Source: an uncultured Prolixibacteraceae bacterium (GTDB taxonomy: Bacteria; Bacteroidota; Bacteroidia; Bacteroidales; Prolixibacteraceae). From it: a DNA stretch of 64,000 nucleotides. A program made the translations under genes and the position numbers. This document shows, one piece after another, positions 46,316 to 55,186 of the stretch; within the stretch, counting starts at the first letter, position 1, and the number at the start of each line of letters is the position of its first letter. The notes below the pieces were generated by a model, which was not told where the DNA came from, ran no database searches, and worked only from the letters and a program-made list of their open reading frames with translations. The stretch spans positions 130,334 through 194,333 of the forward strand of contig CALGIG010000010.1 of NCBI GenBank assembly GCA_937915865.1, given 5' to 3'.

Positions 46316-48217
46316 ATGAAACAAGAACAATTACAAAAAATTCTGGACGACATCAGTAAGGTGAAAATTGCTGTGGTTGGCGATTTTTGTCTGGATGCTT
46401 ATTGGTTTATTGATGAGACGATGAGCGAGATTTCAATTGAGACCAATCAGGCAACCCGTCCGGTTCGCGAACAACGATACACGCTTGGCGGTGCCGGTAA
46501 TGTAACTGCGAATATTGCCGCTTTGGGCGTAAAAGACGTTCGTGCGTTTGGCGTAATCGGAACCGATCCGTTCGGAGCTGAGATGGTTAAGGTTATGAAA
46601 ATGAGCGGCATAAACCCAGATAACTTGCTGATTCAAACCGGGAACTGGTCAACGCATACTTATGCCAAACCATACATCGGCGATTTTGAGTTGAATAGAG
46701 TTGATTTTGGAAATTACAATGTCCTTTCAACCGAAACAGCAGATCTTCTCATTGCCAAATTAATTGAAACAATTCCACAGGTAGACGTGGTAATTATCAA
46801 CCAACAGGTTCCGTCGGGCATTCATATTCCATATTTCAAACAAGAATTACTGAAGGTGATTCAGCAGTTTCCTGAAAAAATATTCATGGTTGACAGCCGG
46901 AATTTCAACGATTTTTATGACGGAACCATTCGAAAAATGAATGATAACGAAGCTGCACGTCTTTGTGGCGTAGATAAAGCTCCAGATGATATAGTTCTTT
47001 ATAGTGAAGTAGTTACTTATGCCGAAGAGCTTTTTTCCAGGTTTAAAAAACCATTATTCGTAACCCGTGGAAGTAAAGGCTCGCTTACAATTAGTCAAAA
47101 AGGTATTTCAAATATACCTGGACTGATGATTATTTCACGAGTTGATACTGTTGGGGCAGGAGACAGCTATCTGGCCGGTGCTGCTTCGGCCCTGGCTGCT
47201 GGTTATGATATGGATGTTGCTGCAACTATAGGTTCTTTTGTTTCAGGTGTAACTGTTCAGAAATTATTCCAGACTGGTACTGCAACTCCTGAAGAAATTA
47301 TGACTATTGGCGCTGATCCTGATTTTGTTTATGCTGCCGAATTAGCTGAAGATTCGCGTCATGCTGAATATCTGGAAGGAACCGAAATCGAATTGGTGAA
47401 TAAATGGATTGGAGAACTTTCGCTTGAACATGCTATTTTCGATCATGACGGCACTATTTCTACGCTTCGTGAGGGCTGGGAACATATTATGGGACCAATG
47501 ATGGTAAAAGCAGTTCTCGGTAAAAAATATAAGGATGCCGACGAAAGTCTTTATCAAAAGGTTGTTGCGCGGGTGAATGATTATATAGACAAGACAACCG
47601 GGATACAAACTTTGGTGCAAATGAAAGGTTTGCTCGACATCATCCGCGAATTTGGTTGTGTACCTGAAGAAGATATGCTCGACGAATTTGGCTACAAAAA
47701 AATATACAACGACGAATTGCTCGAAATGGTGAAAGTTCGTGAGGAAAAATTCAGGAAAGGTGAGCTTGGACTGGAAGACTTTACAATGAAAAATGCAGTG
47801 CCTTTCCTTCAAAAACTTCACGATGCCGGTATTAAGCTTTACTTGGCCAGTGGAACCGACGAGGTTGATGTTATAAAAGAAGCTGAAGCTTTGGGTTATG
47901 CCCATTTATTTGAAGGACGCATATTTGGAGCCGTTGGCGATATAACTAAAGAAGCAAAAAAAATGGTTCTCGATCGTATATTGAATTCAATTGGCGATTC
48001 ATCGTTTGGTAAGTTAATCACATTTGGCGACGGACCTGTTGAAATGCGCGAAACGCACAAACGTAATGGATTATCTGTCGGCATTGCAAGTAATGAGTTG
48101 AAACGTTTTGGGCTAAATAGCAGCAAACGTACACGCTTAATCAAGGCCGGCGCTGATGTGGTTATTTCAGATTTCTCGCAGATGAACCAATTGCTGAAAT
48201 TACTAAACATCAAATAA
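46316..48217 (+). CDS. PfkB-type sugar kinase fused to a HAD phosphatase
   Basis: 633 aa, cytoplasmic. Residues ~15-335 are a ribokinase/PfkB kinase most like the kinase half of HldE/RfaE: AVVGDFCLDAYW, YTLGGAGNVTANIAALG (~60), and the catalytic motif DTVGAGDSYLAG (~277). From ~370 a haloacid-dehalogenase domain follows: nucleophile FDHDGTIST (~375), helical cap, LASGTDEVD and FGDGPVEMRE. One protein may thus phosphorylate a sugar and remove another phosphate, as HldA and GmhB do in ADP-heptose synthesis; fusion with a HAD rather than a nucleotidyltransferase is the unusual feature. The GmhA-like isomerase at 37987 would complete the first steps. Confidence 0.88.
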   Translation: MKQEQLQKILDDISKVKIAVVGDFCLDAYWFIDETMSEISIETNQATRPVREQRYTLGGAGNVTANIAALGVKDVRAFGVIGTDPFGAEMVKVMKMSGINPDNLLIQTGNWSTHTYAKPYIGDFELNRVDFGNYNVLSTETADLLIAKLIETIPQVDVVIINQQVPSGIHIPYFKQELLKVIQQFPEKIFMVDSRNFNDFYDGTIRKMNDNEAARLCGVDKAPDDIVLYSEVVTYAEELFSRFKKPLFVTRGSKGSLTISQKGISNIPGLMIISRVDTVGAGDSYLAGAASALAAGYDMDVAATIGSFVSGVTVQKLFQTGTATPEEIMTIGADPDFVYAAELAEDSRHAEYLEGTEIELVNKWIGELSLEHAIFDHDGTISTLREGWEHIMGPMMVKAVLGKKYKDADESLYQKVVARVNDYIDKTTGIQTLVQMKGLLDIIREFGCVPEEDMLDEFGYKKIYNDELLEMVKVREEKFRKGELGLEDFTMKNAVPFLQKLHDAGIKLYLASGTDEVDVIKEAEALGYAHLFEGRIFGAVGDITKEAKKMVLDRILNSIGDSSFGKLITFGDGPVEMRETHKRNGLSVGIASNELKRFGLNSSKRTRLIKAGADVVISDFSQMNQLLKLLNIK

Positions 48218-48249
48218 TAATATTGATTTAATGTAGTGTCTTTAAACGT

Positions 48250-48282
48250 ACTCACCCCAAGCACTCAGGGCGTGGGGTGAGT
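48250..48282. repeat. ACTCACCCCA/TGGGGTGAGT palindrome (family B, short copy)
   Basis: Perfect 10-bp arms ACTCACCCCA (48250-48259) and TGGGGTGAGT (48273-48282) with a 13-nt middle. Same ends as the elements at 52429 and 59647. It lies in the 104-bp gap between the kinase-HAD gene and the next gene. Confidence 0.8.
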
Positions 48283-48321
48283 CGGTAAATCGTAAATATT
48301 GAAATCGTAAATTCTTACATT

Positions 48322-49440
48322 ATGCCATATCCAAAACTCAACAGAGACTTGTTGGATGTTAAAAAACTCGATGACCGAAAGAACAAGGTTTACATTGAAA
48401 AAGACCATGTCCCGGTTGATCACAAGCCAGAACATCTTTCGGAGAGAGGTCAGAAATTAATTGAAAAAACTGCTGAACGTATTCGTTTGGCTCATGAAAA
48501 AGGAAGTTCTGTTATGCTTACTTTTGGTGCACATACCATCAAAAACGGTATGTCACCAACATTAATTGCTTTGATGGAAGAAGGTTGGGTCAATCATCTT
48601 TCAACTAATGGTGCAGGTATTATACACGATTGGGAATTTGCCTTTCAGGGAAAATCGAGCGAAGATGTACGTGAAAATGTCCATCTCGGACAATTTGGTA
48701 TTTGGGATCATACCGGGTTTAATATCAATCTGGCCCTGATAGTTGGCGCTTACGAAGAACTTGGTTATGGCGAATCGGTTGGAAAGATGATTTCAAGAGA
48801 AGGACTTGATATTCCTGAAATTTCTTCGCTTTACCGTGAAGCCTCAGAAATCATGGAATCAAATCCGGGTAAGGCGGCAGCAGCTATTGATTTAGCCGGA
48901 ATCATTAAAAAGTTTGACTTAGCGCCCGGGTTCCGCTGCATCCCGCATCCCTTTAAGAAATATTCGGCACAAGCCCGTGCCTACGAACTGGGTATTCCAT
49001 TTACAGGTCATCCGATGATTGGTCACGACATCATTTATAACCATCCGATGAACCACGGTGCAGCTTTGGGACGCGTAGCGCTAAACGATTTTCTGGCCTT
49101 CGCCAAAAATGTGAGCAGGCTGGAGCATGGAGTTTACATGTCGATTGGTTCGGCAGTGATGTCGCCCATGATTTTTGAGAAAGCGCTATCGATGTCGCAA
49201 AACTTGATTATGCAACAAGGTAGTCATATCGACAATCATTTTATGCTGATTGTTGACCTTGCCAAATCAGAATGGGATTGGCAAAAGGATGGTGAACCAT
49301 CGATGGATAATCCGGCTTACTACCTGCGCTATTGCAAAACTTTTAACCGTATGGGTGGAGAAATGTATTATCTGACTGCCGACAACCGTGATTTCTTACT
49401 GGCTATTCATCAGGAGCTTCAAAAGAATAATAGCCATTAA
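48322..49440 (+). CDS. Conserved protein of unknown function (deoxyhypusine-synthase-like sequence pattern)
   Basis: 372 aa, no signal peptide, cytoplasmic. Conserved-looking blocks are MLTFGAHTIKNGMSPTLIAL, LSTNGAGIIHDWEFAFQG, GQFGIWDHTG, FTGHPMIGHDIIYNHP and GVYMSIGSAVMSPMIFEKAL. The NGAG-x2-HDxE block and the nucleotide-fold feel recall deoxyhypusine-synthase-like bacterial proteins, but this is a weak impression and the His/Asp-rich PMIGHDIIYNHP segment suggests metal or sugar-phosphate chemistry. It lies directly after the PfkB-HAD gene (104-bp gap), so I infer a step of the same cytoplasmic pathway. Function not assigned. Confidence 0.6.
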   Translation: MPYPKLNRDLLDVKKLDDRKNKVYIEKDHVPVDHKPEHLSERGQKLIEKTAERIRLAHEKGSSVMLTFGAHTIKNGMSPTLIALMEEGWVNHLSTNGAGIIHDWEFAFQGKSSEDVRENVHLGQFGIWDHTGFNINLALIVGAYEELGYGESVGKMISREGLDIPEISSLYREASEIMESNPGKAAAAIDLAGIIKKFDLAPGFRCIPHPFKKYSAQARAYELGIPFTGHPMIGHDIIYNHPMNHGAALGRVALNDFLAFAKNVSRLEHGVYMSIGSAVMSPMIFEKALSMSQNLIMQQGSHIDNHFMLIVDLAKSEWDWQKDGEPSMDNPAYYLRYCKTFNRMGGEMYYLTADNRDFLLAIHQELQKNNSH

Positions 49441-49531
49441 GTTGTCAGTATTAGTCATTAATGGTAACAACAAATAACAACAAATGACGATTGACTAGAA
49501 CTTAAATACTAACCAACTAAAAATTTACAAA

Positions 49532-51013
49532 ATGACAGAAAATTCAAAAATGTCGAGAAGAGGCTTTATTGGCGCTACTTCTACTGCTGCTGCCGGAATG
49601 ATGATTGTTCCATCAAATGTTATTGCCGGGTTGGGGCATAAAGCTCCTAGCGACAAGCTAAACATTGCCGGCGTTGGAATTGGTGGAATGGGTTTTGGAA
49701 ACCTGAAAAACATGGAGAGTGAAAACATTATTGCTCTTTGTGATGTGGATTGGGATCACAGTAAACGTTGCTTCGATTATTTTCCAAAGGCTAAGAAATT
49801 TTGGGACTGGAGGGTAATGTACGATGAAATTGGCAAGTCAATCGATGCTGTTTTAGTTGCTACTGCCGATCATAACCATGCAATTATTGCTTCACATGCC
49901 ATGACTTTAGGAAAGCATGTTTACGTGCAAAAACCGTTGACACATTCTGTTTACGAATCGCGATTATTAACAAAATTGGCCGAAAAATATAATGTAGCCA
50001 CATCAATGGGTAACCAGGGATCATCAGGCGAAGGAGTTCGTCAGATACAGGAATGGTTATGGAATGGCGAAATTGGTGATGTTACCAAAGTAGAAGCTTT
50101 CACCGATCGCCCATTGTGGCCTCAGGGTTTAACTGCACCCAAAGTTGGTATGTGGGTTCCCGAGACCATGAACTGGGATTTATTTATTGGCCCGGCAAAA
50201 ATGCGGCCATACCATAGAATGTACACACCATGGAATTTCCGAGGCTGGTGGGATTTTGGGACAGGCGCGTTAGGCGATATGGCCTGCCATCTTCTTCATC
50301 CTGTATTTGTTGGCCTTAAATTGGGTTATCCAACCAAGGTACAGGGAACTTCAACCTTATTGATGACTGACTCTGCCCCGGCAACGGAAACTGTTCAGCT
50401 TGTTTTTCCGGCCCGCCCGAAAGAAAAAGGTATAAAAATTAATTTTCCTGAAGTTACCGTTACCTGGATGGACGGTGGTAACCGCCCCATGAAACCAGAA
50501 GGATGGTCAGAAGGAAAAGATATGAATGATGGTGGTGGCGCAGTCATTTTCCACGGAACGAAGGACAAATTGATTTGTGGTTGTTATGGACGTAATCCGT
50601 GGTTATTATCAGGTCGCGTTCCGAATGTTGCAAAAACTCTTCCCCGCGTAAACGGTAGCCATGAGCAGGATTGGATTCGTGCCTGTAAAGAAAGTCCTGA
50701 AAACCGTGTTCAAACAGCTTCTCCATTCTCTCAAGCTGGTCCGTTCAACGAAATGGTTGTGATGGGCGTATTGGCCGTTCGCCTTCAGGATTTGAACAAG
50801 GAATTACACTGGGATGGCCCGAAAATGGAATTCACCAACATACGCGACAACGAAGTGGTTAAATTCTGTCTGGATGATGGACTGGAAATTAAAGACGGAC
50901 ATCCTTCATTCAATAAAAAATACACTGAACCTGCTAATGCACGCGAGTTTGCTGCTGAATTAATCAAGCACAATTATCGTAAAGGTTGGTCTTTACCTGA
51001 TATGCCTGCTTAA
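49532..51013 (+). CDS. Tat-exported Gfo/Idh/MocA-family oxidoreductase, second copy
   Basis: 493 aa. Tat motif MSRRGFIGATSTAAAG at residues ~7-22. Rossmann segment NIAGVGIGGMGFGNLKNM (~45), family phrase VYVQKPLTHSVYESRLL (~130; QKP in place of EKP), and MGNQGSSGEGVRQIQEWL. The C-terminal domain holds WNFRGWWDFGTGALGDMACH with the His/Asp common in sugar-oxidising members. It differs clearly from the copy at 31519 (CEKP). It probably oxidises a sugar in the periplasm with bound NAD(P). It precedes an AGE-type epimerase, a symporter and a DUF1080 protein, a set that fits oxidised-sugar processing. Confidence 0.88.
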   Translation: MTENSKMSRRGFIGATSTAAAGMMIVPSNVIAGLGHKAPSDKLNIAGVGIGGMGFGNLKNMESENIIALCDVDWDHSKRCFDYFPKAKKFWDWRVMYDEIGKSIDAVLVATADHNHAIIASHAMTLGKHVYVQKPLTHSVYESRLLTKLAEKYNVATSMGNQGSSGEGVRQIQEWLWNGEIGDVTKVEAFTDRPLWPQGLTAPKVGMWVPETMNWDLFIGPAKMRPYHRMYTPWNFRGWWDFGTGALGDMACHLLHPVFVGLKLGYPTKVQGTSTLLMTDSAPATETVQLVFPARPKEKGIKINFPEVTVTWMDGGNRPMKPEGWSEGKDMNDGGGAVIFHGTKDKLICGCYGRNPWLLSGRVPNVAKTLPRVNGSHEQDWIRACKESPENRVQTASPFSQAGPFNEMVVMGVLAVRLQDLNKELHWDGPKMEFTNIRDNEVVKFCLDDGLEIKDGHPSFNKKYTEPANAREFAAELIKHNYRKGWSLPDMPA

Positions 51014-51020
51014 AATCTTC

Positions 51021-51077
51021 GATATTGGTTGTTGGACATTGGTTATTGAAAATTTCCAATGTCCAATAACCAATATC
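51021..51077. repeat. Near-perfect 22-bp intergenic inverted repeat
   Basis: Arms 51021-51042 and 51056-51077 are reverse complements except one position that would pair as G-U in RNA; loop 13 nt. It starts 8 nt after the oxidoreductase stop and fills the gap before the epimerase gene. It has no T tract. Confidence 0.85.
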
Positions 51078-51114
51078 CAATTCATCAAAGAAAAAGCAAA
51101 CGAAAATTCAATTT

Positions 51115-52392
51115 ATGACAACAGAAAAACTTGTCTCTTTAAGAACAGAAGCATATACGCATTTAACCACCGAACTTTTGCCTTTCTGGACAAACAGAAT
51201 GATAGATAAAGAAAATGGTGGTTTTATTACTCATTTTGACAAAGATGGAAACGACACCGGCGAAGATGAAAAATCGCTGATTGCCCAAACCCGTTGTTTA
51301 TATACCATTTCGTCGGCTCACCGGGCCGGATATGGCGATGGCAAGCTGGCCGAAATGGCCCGTCATGGAGCCGATTTTATCATCGACAAAATGTGGGACA
51401 AAGAGTATGGCGGTTTTTACTGGATGCTCGATCGCAAGGGCAATGTAAAAATCGACCAGAAGATTATTTACGGCCACAGTTTCGCAATATATTCTCTTAG
51501 CGAATATACTTTGGCTACTGGCGACCAACGCGGTATTGAGTATGCCGAAAAGGTATTCGATTTGTTGCAGAAATATTGTGTTGATTCGATGTATGGCGGT
51601 TATTGGGAAATGTTTCATCGCGACTGGACTTTGTGTGGCCACGGAAGCCATGGTGGAGACCGAAAGACTCTCGATGTACACATGCACCTGATGGAGGCTT
51701 TCACCACGCTTTATGAATGTACGGGGAAGGATGTTCATCGCCGTAAATTGTTGGAAGATATTGATTTATTGCTTAATCGCATCATTCATCCGGTTTACAA
51801 AACAGGTATTCCGCAGTTTTATAAAGACTGGACCATTGCTCCTCAAATCAAATTTGATATTATTTGGGGCTGGGACCGTTTTTCGGAAGAAGGCCAGAAA
51901 GGAAATGCAACCGACAATACCTGCTATGGCCACAATGCCGAGTTTGCATGGTTGTTATTTCATGCTTTGGAAATCCTGAAAATTTCACCGGAAGGTTATA
52001 AAGATTTGTTCAAAATTATTTACGATCACACGGTTGATAATGGTATCGACTGGGAATATGGCGGTGTATACGTCGAAGGTCCACATTCAGGAGGTGTTTA
52101 CGACAAAGAAAAAGAATTCTGGCAACAAGCAGAAGTTTTAATCGGTTTGCTCGATGCTGTGATTCTTTTTGGCAGCGATAAATATTTTGATGCCTACGAA
52201 AATGTACATCGTTTTGTCATGGACAAAGTGGTAAACAAAGGAGTAGGAGAGTGGTATCCGTTGCTGTCGCGCAAAGGCGAACCAATCTGGACCCACATGG
52301 GTCACTCGTGGAAAATTAATTACCACACCGTTCGCGCCATGGTTCAGAGCATTGAAAGGATGGATATTCTGCTTTCAAAAGCAGATAATTAA
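51115..52392 (+). CDS. AGE-family sugar 2-epimerase, cellobiose/mannobiose 2-epimerase-like
   Basis: 425 aa, no signal peptide. An (alpha/alpha)6 barrel: FITHFDKDGND, AQTRCLYTISSAHRAG, YGGFYWMLDRKG, and the His/Glu residues expected for the active site in LDVHMHLMEAF (~186), CYGHNAEFAWLL (~270) and THMGHSWKINYHTVRAM (~400). These positions match cellobiose/mannobiose 2-epimerases more closely than N-acylglucosamine 2-epimerase. It could convert mannosyl-sugars to glucosyl-sugars or mannose to glucose/fructose in the cytoplasm. It sits between a Gfo/Idh enzyme and the sodium symporter that may import its substrate. Confidence 0.85.
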   Translation: MTTEKLVSLRTEAYTHLTTELLPFWTNRMIDKENGGFITHFDKDGNDTGEDEKSLIAQTRCLYTISSAHRAGYGDGKLAEMARHGADFIIDKMWDKEYGGFYWMLDRKGNVKIDQKIIYGHSFAIYSLSEYTLATGDQRGIEYAEKVFDLLQKYCVDSMYGGYWEMFHRDWTLCGHGSHGGDRKTLDVHMHLMEAFTTLYECTGKDVHRRKLLEDIDLLLNRIIHPVYKTGIPQFYKDWTIAPQIKFDIIWGWDRFSEEGQKGNATDNTCYGHNAEFAWLLFHALEILKISPEGYKDLFKIIYDHTVDNGIDWEYGGVYVEGPHSGGVYDKEKEFWQQAEVLIGLLDAVILFGSDKYFDAYENVHRFVMDKVVNKGVGEWYPLLSRKGEPIWTHMGHSWKINYHTVRAMVQSIERMDILLSKADN

Positions 52393-52428
52393 TCAAATTG
52401 GCGGGAGTATTAGATGTTAAAGTATTGT

Positions 52429-52512
52429 ACTCACTTCAAGCCCTGCCAGCAGGACTTTTCCCCTCTCTTAAAAAGAGAGGAGTGAAGCAAGCGTAGCGTG
52501 CCTGGAGTGAGT
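52429..52512. repeat. ACTCACTTCA/TGGAGTGAGT element (family B, medium copy)
   Basis: Terminal inverted repeat of 10 bp with one mismatch, an inner hairpin CCTCTCTT/AAGAGAGG (52462-52480), and a right part GCAAGCGTAGCGTGCC that is similar to 59731-59746. It fills much of the 153-bp gap before the symporter gene; no gene seen. Confidence 0.65.
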
Positions 52513-52545
52513 TAGGATAAGTAAAAATAATAACCGGAAAAACTT

Positions 52546-54156
52546 ATGACATTAAACCTAACTCATATCGATTGGATTGTCCTTGTTATAGTTGTTGGAT
52601 GCAGCTTGTCTTTTGGTCTGTATATGGCTTACCGAAAAAAATCAGGACAGAGCAGTTCCAATTTCTTTCTTGGTGGCCGGTCAATTAAATGGCCAATTGT
52701 TGGAGCCTCGGTATTTGCAACCAATATTGGCGCTGAACATTTGGTCGCTTTGTCGGGCGATTCATACCGCTACGGTTTGGCTGCCGGTTCGGTTGAGCTA
52801 ACTACGGCAATAACTCTTGGAATTGCCTGTGCTGTTTTATTTCCTTATTACATTAAAAACAAGATTTACACCATCCCTGAATTCCTGGAGCTTAGGTATA
52901 ACCGCCGCGCCCGGACTTTCTTTTCAGGATTGATGCTGATCATTAGCATTATGACCAAGCTTGCTTTCACCATGTATGCCGGCGCCCTGGTTTTTAACAG
53001 CATTTTTGGATGGGACGTTATGACAACAGTGGCCGTTATTGCTGTGGTAGTGGCTGTTTTTACCATGATTGGCGGCTTTACTGCAGTTGCCTATACCGAT
53101 AGTATTCATGTTACTATTATGATTTTTAGTGCGGTATTGATGCTTTTTATTGGTCTCGACCGGGTGGACGGTTGGAGTGGTTTGGTGGCCAAAGTTCCCG
53201 ATATGATTTCGATTGGCAAACCAATGGACGATCCGCATTATCCTTTCTGGGGCATATTGGCAACAGCTTTTTATGCGGGAGTGTTTTATTGGGGTATGGA
53301 TCAGGTAAATGTTCAACGGATATTAGCTGCTCCCGATTTGAAAAATGCAAGACGTGGCGCTATGTTCGCCACTTTGCTGAAACTTTTGCCGATCTTTATT
53401 TTCGCACTGCCTGGTGTAATTGCCTTTGCACTGTTCCCTAACGAATTGGTTGGCGAGGAAAGTAAAAATACGTATGTTTTGTTGCTGAATAAATTACTTC
53501 CAACCGGACTACGTGGACTCTTGCTTGCCTCACTTGTTTCGGCGCTAATAACAGCTTTGATTGCCGTATTAAATTCTGTATCAACGCTTGTTGTACGCGA
53601 TTTTATTGTGGAATTTAAACCTGATTATTCCGAAAAAAAACAAGTTAAACTGGGCAGGATTATCATCCTTGTTGTTGCACTTTTAGGTGTTGCCGCTGCC
53701 TACTTGGTTTATAAAAGCCCTTCGGGTTTATATCTTTACCTGCAAACCATGTGCGCTTACCTGATGATTCCGGTTTTCCCGGCTATCTTTTTTGGTATAA
53801 TGAGTAAAAAAGTCACCTTAAAAGGAGCTACAATATCAGTTATCGTTGGTATTTTACTTGCAACCTTATTTGTAGTTGATGAATTGATGGGGAATTCGGC
53901 AAAAGATATTTTCCCATTTCTGCATTACAAATACACGCTCAATTTCGGGTTCCGTGGTTTGTGGGCCGAGATTTTGATTACTGCTGTATTATTTGCAGTG
54001 TCAGCTTTCACTGAGAAAACGGTAACAGAAAAGTTGGAAAAAACAACTATAAATTACTCTAAAGGTGTTGCCCGTTTCGAAGGTTTAAGCGACTGGCGCT
54101 TGCATTTGGCAGTTCTTTCAGTGATTACACTGGGAATTTATATTTGGTTATTTTAA
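52546..54156 (+). CDS. Sodium:solute symporter (SSS/SGLT family)
   Basis: 536 aa, inner membrane, about 13-14 helices. Characteristic segments: FFLGGRSIKWPIVGASVFATNIGAEHLVAL (helix 1 region), YRYGLAAGSVELTTAI, YTIPEFLELRYNRRARTF (the SSS signature region), MIGGFTAVAYTDSIHVTIM, and WGMDQVNVQRILAAPD, as in bacterial SGLT-type sugar transporters. It should import a sugar or modified sugar with sodium. It follows the AGE-type epimerase and precedes the DUF1080 gene by 28 nt, suggesting transport of the oxidised or hydrolysed product. It adds a second uptake route beside the MFS permease. Confidence 0.92.
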   Translation: MTLNLTHIDWIVLVIVVGCSLSFGLYMAYRKKSGQSSSNFFLGGRSIKWPIVGASVFATNIGAEHLVALSGDSYRYGLAAGSVELTTAITLGIACAVLFPYYIKNKIYTIPEFLELRYNRRARTFFSGLMLIISIMTKLAFTMYAGALVFNSIFGWDVMTTVAVIAVVVAVFTMIGGFTAVAYTDSIHVTIMIFSAVLMLFIGLDRVDGWSGLVAKVPDMISIGKPMDDPHYPFWGILATAFYAGVFYWGMDQVNVQRILAAPDLKNARRGAMFATLLKLLPIFIFALPGVIAFALFPNELVGEESKNTYVLLLNKLLPTGLRGLLLASLVSALITALIAVLNSVSTLVVRDFIVEFKPDYSEKKQVKLGRIIILVVALLGVAAAYLVYKSPSGLYLYLQTMCAYLMIPVFPAIFFGIMSKKVTLKGATISVIVGILLATLFVVDELMGNSAKDIFPFLHYKYTLNFGFRGLWAEILITAVLFAVSAFTEKTVTEKLEKTTINYSKGVARFEGLSDWRLHLAVLSVITLGIYIWLF

Positions 54157-54160
54157 TTAA

Positions 54161-54175
54161 CTAAACGATTTAAAC
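54161..54175 (+). promoter_or_regulatory. CTAAACGATTTAAAC motif before DUF1080 gene
   Basis: A 15-mer 9 nt before the ATG at 54185. It matches 14 of 15 bases at 59824-59838, upstream of the membrane protein gene at 59907. It also resembles the operator CTAAATCGATTTAG with one base missing. Role unknown; chance similarity in AT-rich leaders is possible. Confidence 0.25.
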
Positions 54176-54184
54176 TAACTTAAA

Positions 54185-54787
54185 ATGAAAAAGATAGTAA
54201 TTTTGATTGCAATATTTATAACAATGAACACAGGTTTGGTTGAAGCCAAATCAAAATGGATATCATTGTTCAATGGTAAAGATTTGACTGGTTGGTTTGT
54301 CCGCGGAAAAGCTACATGGTCGGTTCAGGATGGTGTTTTAGTTGGTGTTGGCGGTATGGGCCATATTTACACCGATGTAACTTGCACCGATTTTGAGTTA
54401 AAAGGCGCATTCCGAATTTCGGCTGACGCTGGTTCAAAATCAAATAGTGGCTTGTATTTCAGGGCTAATCCTCCGGAAAATAAATCTGATGGATTTCCAA
54501 ATGGATACGAAGCTCAGATTTGCCACAATCAGGATGCGTATACCGGTTGGCTTTGGAAACCCGGAAAACCAACAGGAAAAGCAAGTCAGTTACTAACAAA
54601 GGATGGGGAATGGTTTACCTATCACATTAAAATGGTTGGTAATCACATTCAATTTTGGATTAATGGTAAATTGGTTATGACTTACGATGATTCGGAATAT
54701 AAATCTGGCCATTTTGCTATTCAGGGACATAACCCAGGTATGAAAATTGAGGCAAAAGATTTATATTACAGAAATTTAGGTAAATAG
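54185..54787 (+). CDS. DUF1080 / 3-keto-disaccharide hydrolase-like secreted protein
   Basis: 200 aa with signal peptide to GLVEAK (~22). A single concanavalin-like jelly-roll domain of the DUF1080 type: WISLFNGKDLTGWFVRGKA (opening), WSVQDGVLVG, GLYFRANP, GYEAQICHNQ, WFTYHIKMVGNHIQFWINGK, GHFAIQGHNPG. Members have been shown to act on 3-keto-glycosides made by Gfo/Idh-type dehydrogenases. Two exported Gfo/Idh proteins in this locus make that role plausible. It starts 28 nt after the symporter gene and ends the unit before a 399-bp gap. Confidence 0.88.
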   Translation: MKKIVILIAIFITMNTGLVEAKSKWISLFNGKDLTGWFVRGKATWSVQDGVLVGVGGMGHIYTDVTCTDFELKGAFRISADAGSKSNSGLYFRANPPENKSDGFPNGYEAQICHNQDAYTGWLWKPGKPTGKASQLLTKDGEWFTYHIKMVGNHIQFWINGKLVMTYDDSEYKSGHFAIQGHNPGMKIEAKDLYYRNLGK

Positions 54788-54819
54788 TTATTTGTTTTCA
54801 TTGTTGTCCGGTAAAAACA

Positions 54820-54961
54820 TGAGATTATTCGCTTTCGCTCAGAATGACAGCTTTTTGCAAGAATGCAGAGGGAATCAGGGTAGGTTTGCGGCGTAGCCGC
54901 AAACCTACCCTGATTCCCCATCACAACTCGTTGATTGTTTCGAACGAAGTGAGAAATCTCG
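54820..54961. repeat. Nested palindromic intergenic element
   Basis: A perfect 23-bp inverted repeat (arms 54870-54892 and 54896-54918, loop GTA) is nested in an imperfect outer pair: GAGATTATTCGCTTTCGCTC near 54822 and the complementary-type GAACGAAGTGAGAAATCTC near 54941. It occupies the middle of the 399-bp gap 54788-55186; nothing else is seen there. Confidence 0.85.
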
Positions 54962-55186
54962 ACTTAATGAGCGTTGTGAAGATTTAACCAGACAACAATG
55001 ATTTGTTTTATTTAAATCACGAATCAACAAAATAGTCACCTCGCCATTGACGCGGCAAACCGAAAATGAATTGACCGAAGAGAAATCCGTACAGCGAATA
55101 AATGGCTATTCCATTTCGTTGTGATATTCAAAAAATAAAAAATGCTAATACGCAGATTATAAGACGATAAACAAAAATTAATACAA

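Noticed and set aside
47342..47905. Minus-strand open frame of 187 codons
   Set aside because: Opposite the HAD domain of the kinase fusion; Phe-rich, no motif.
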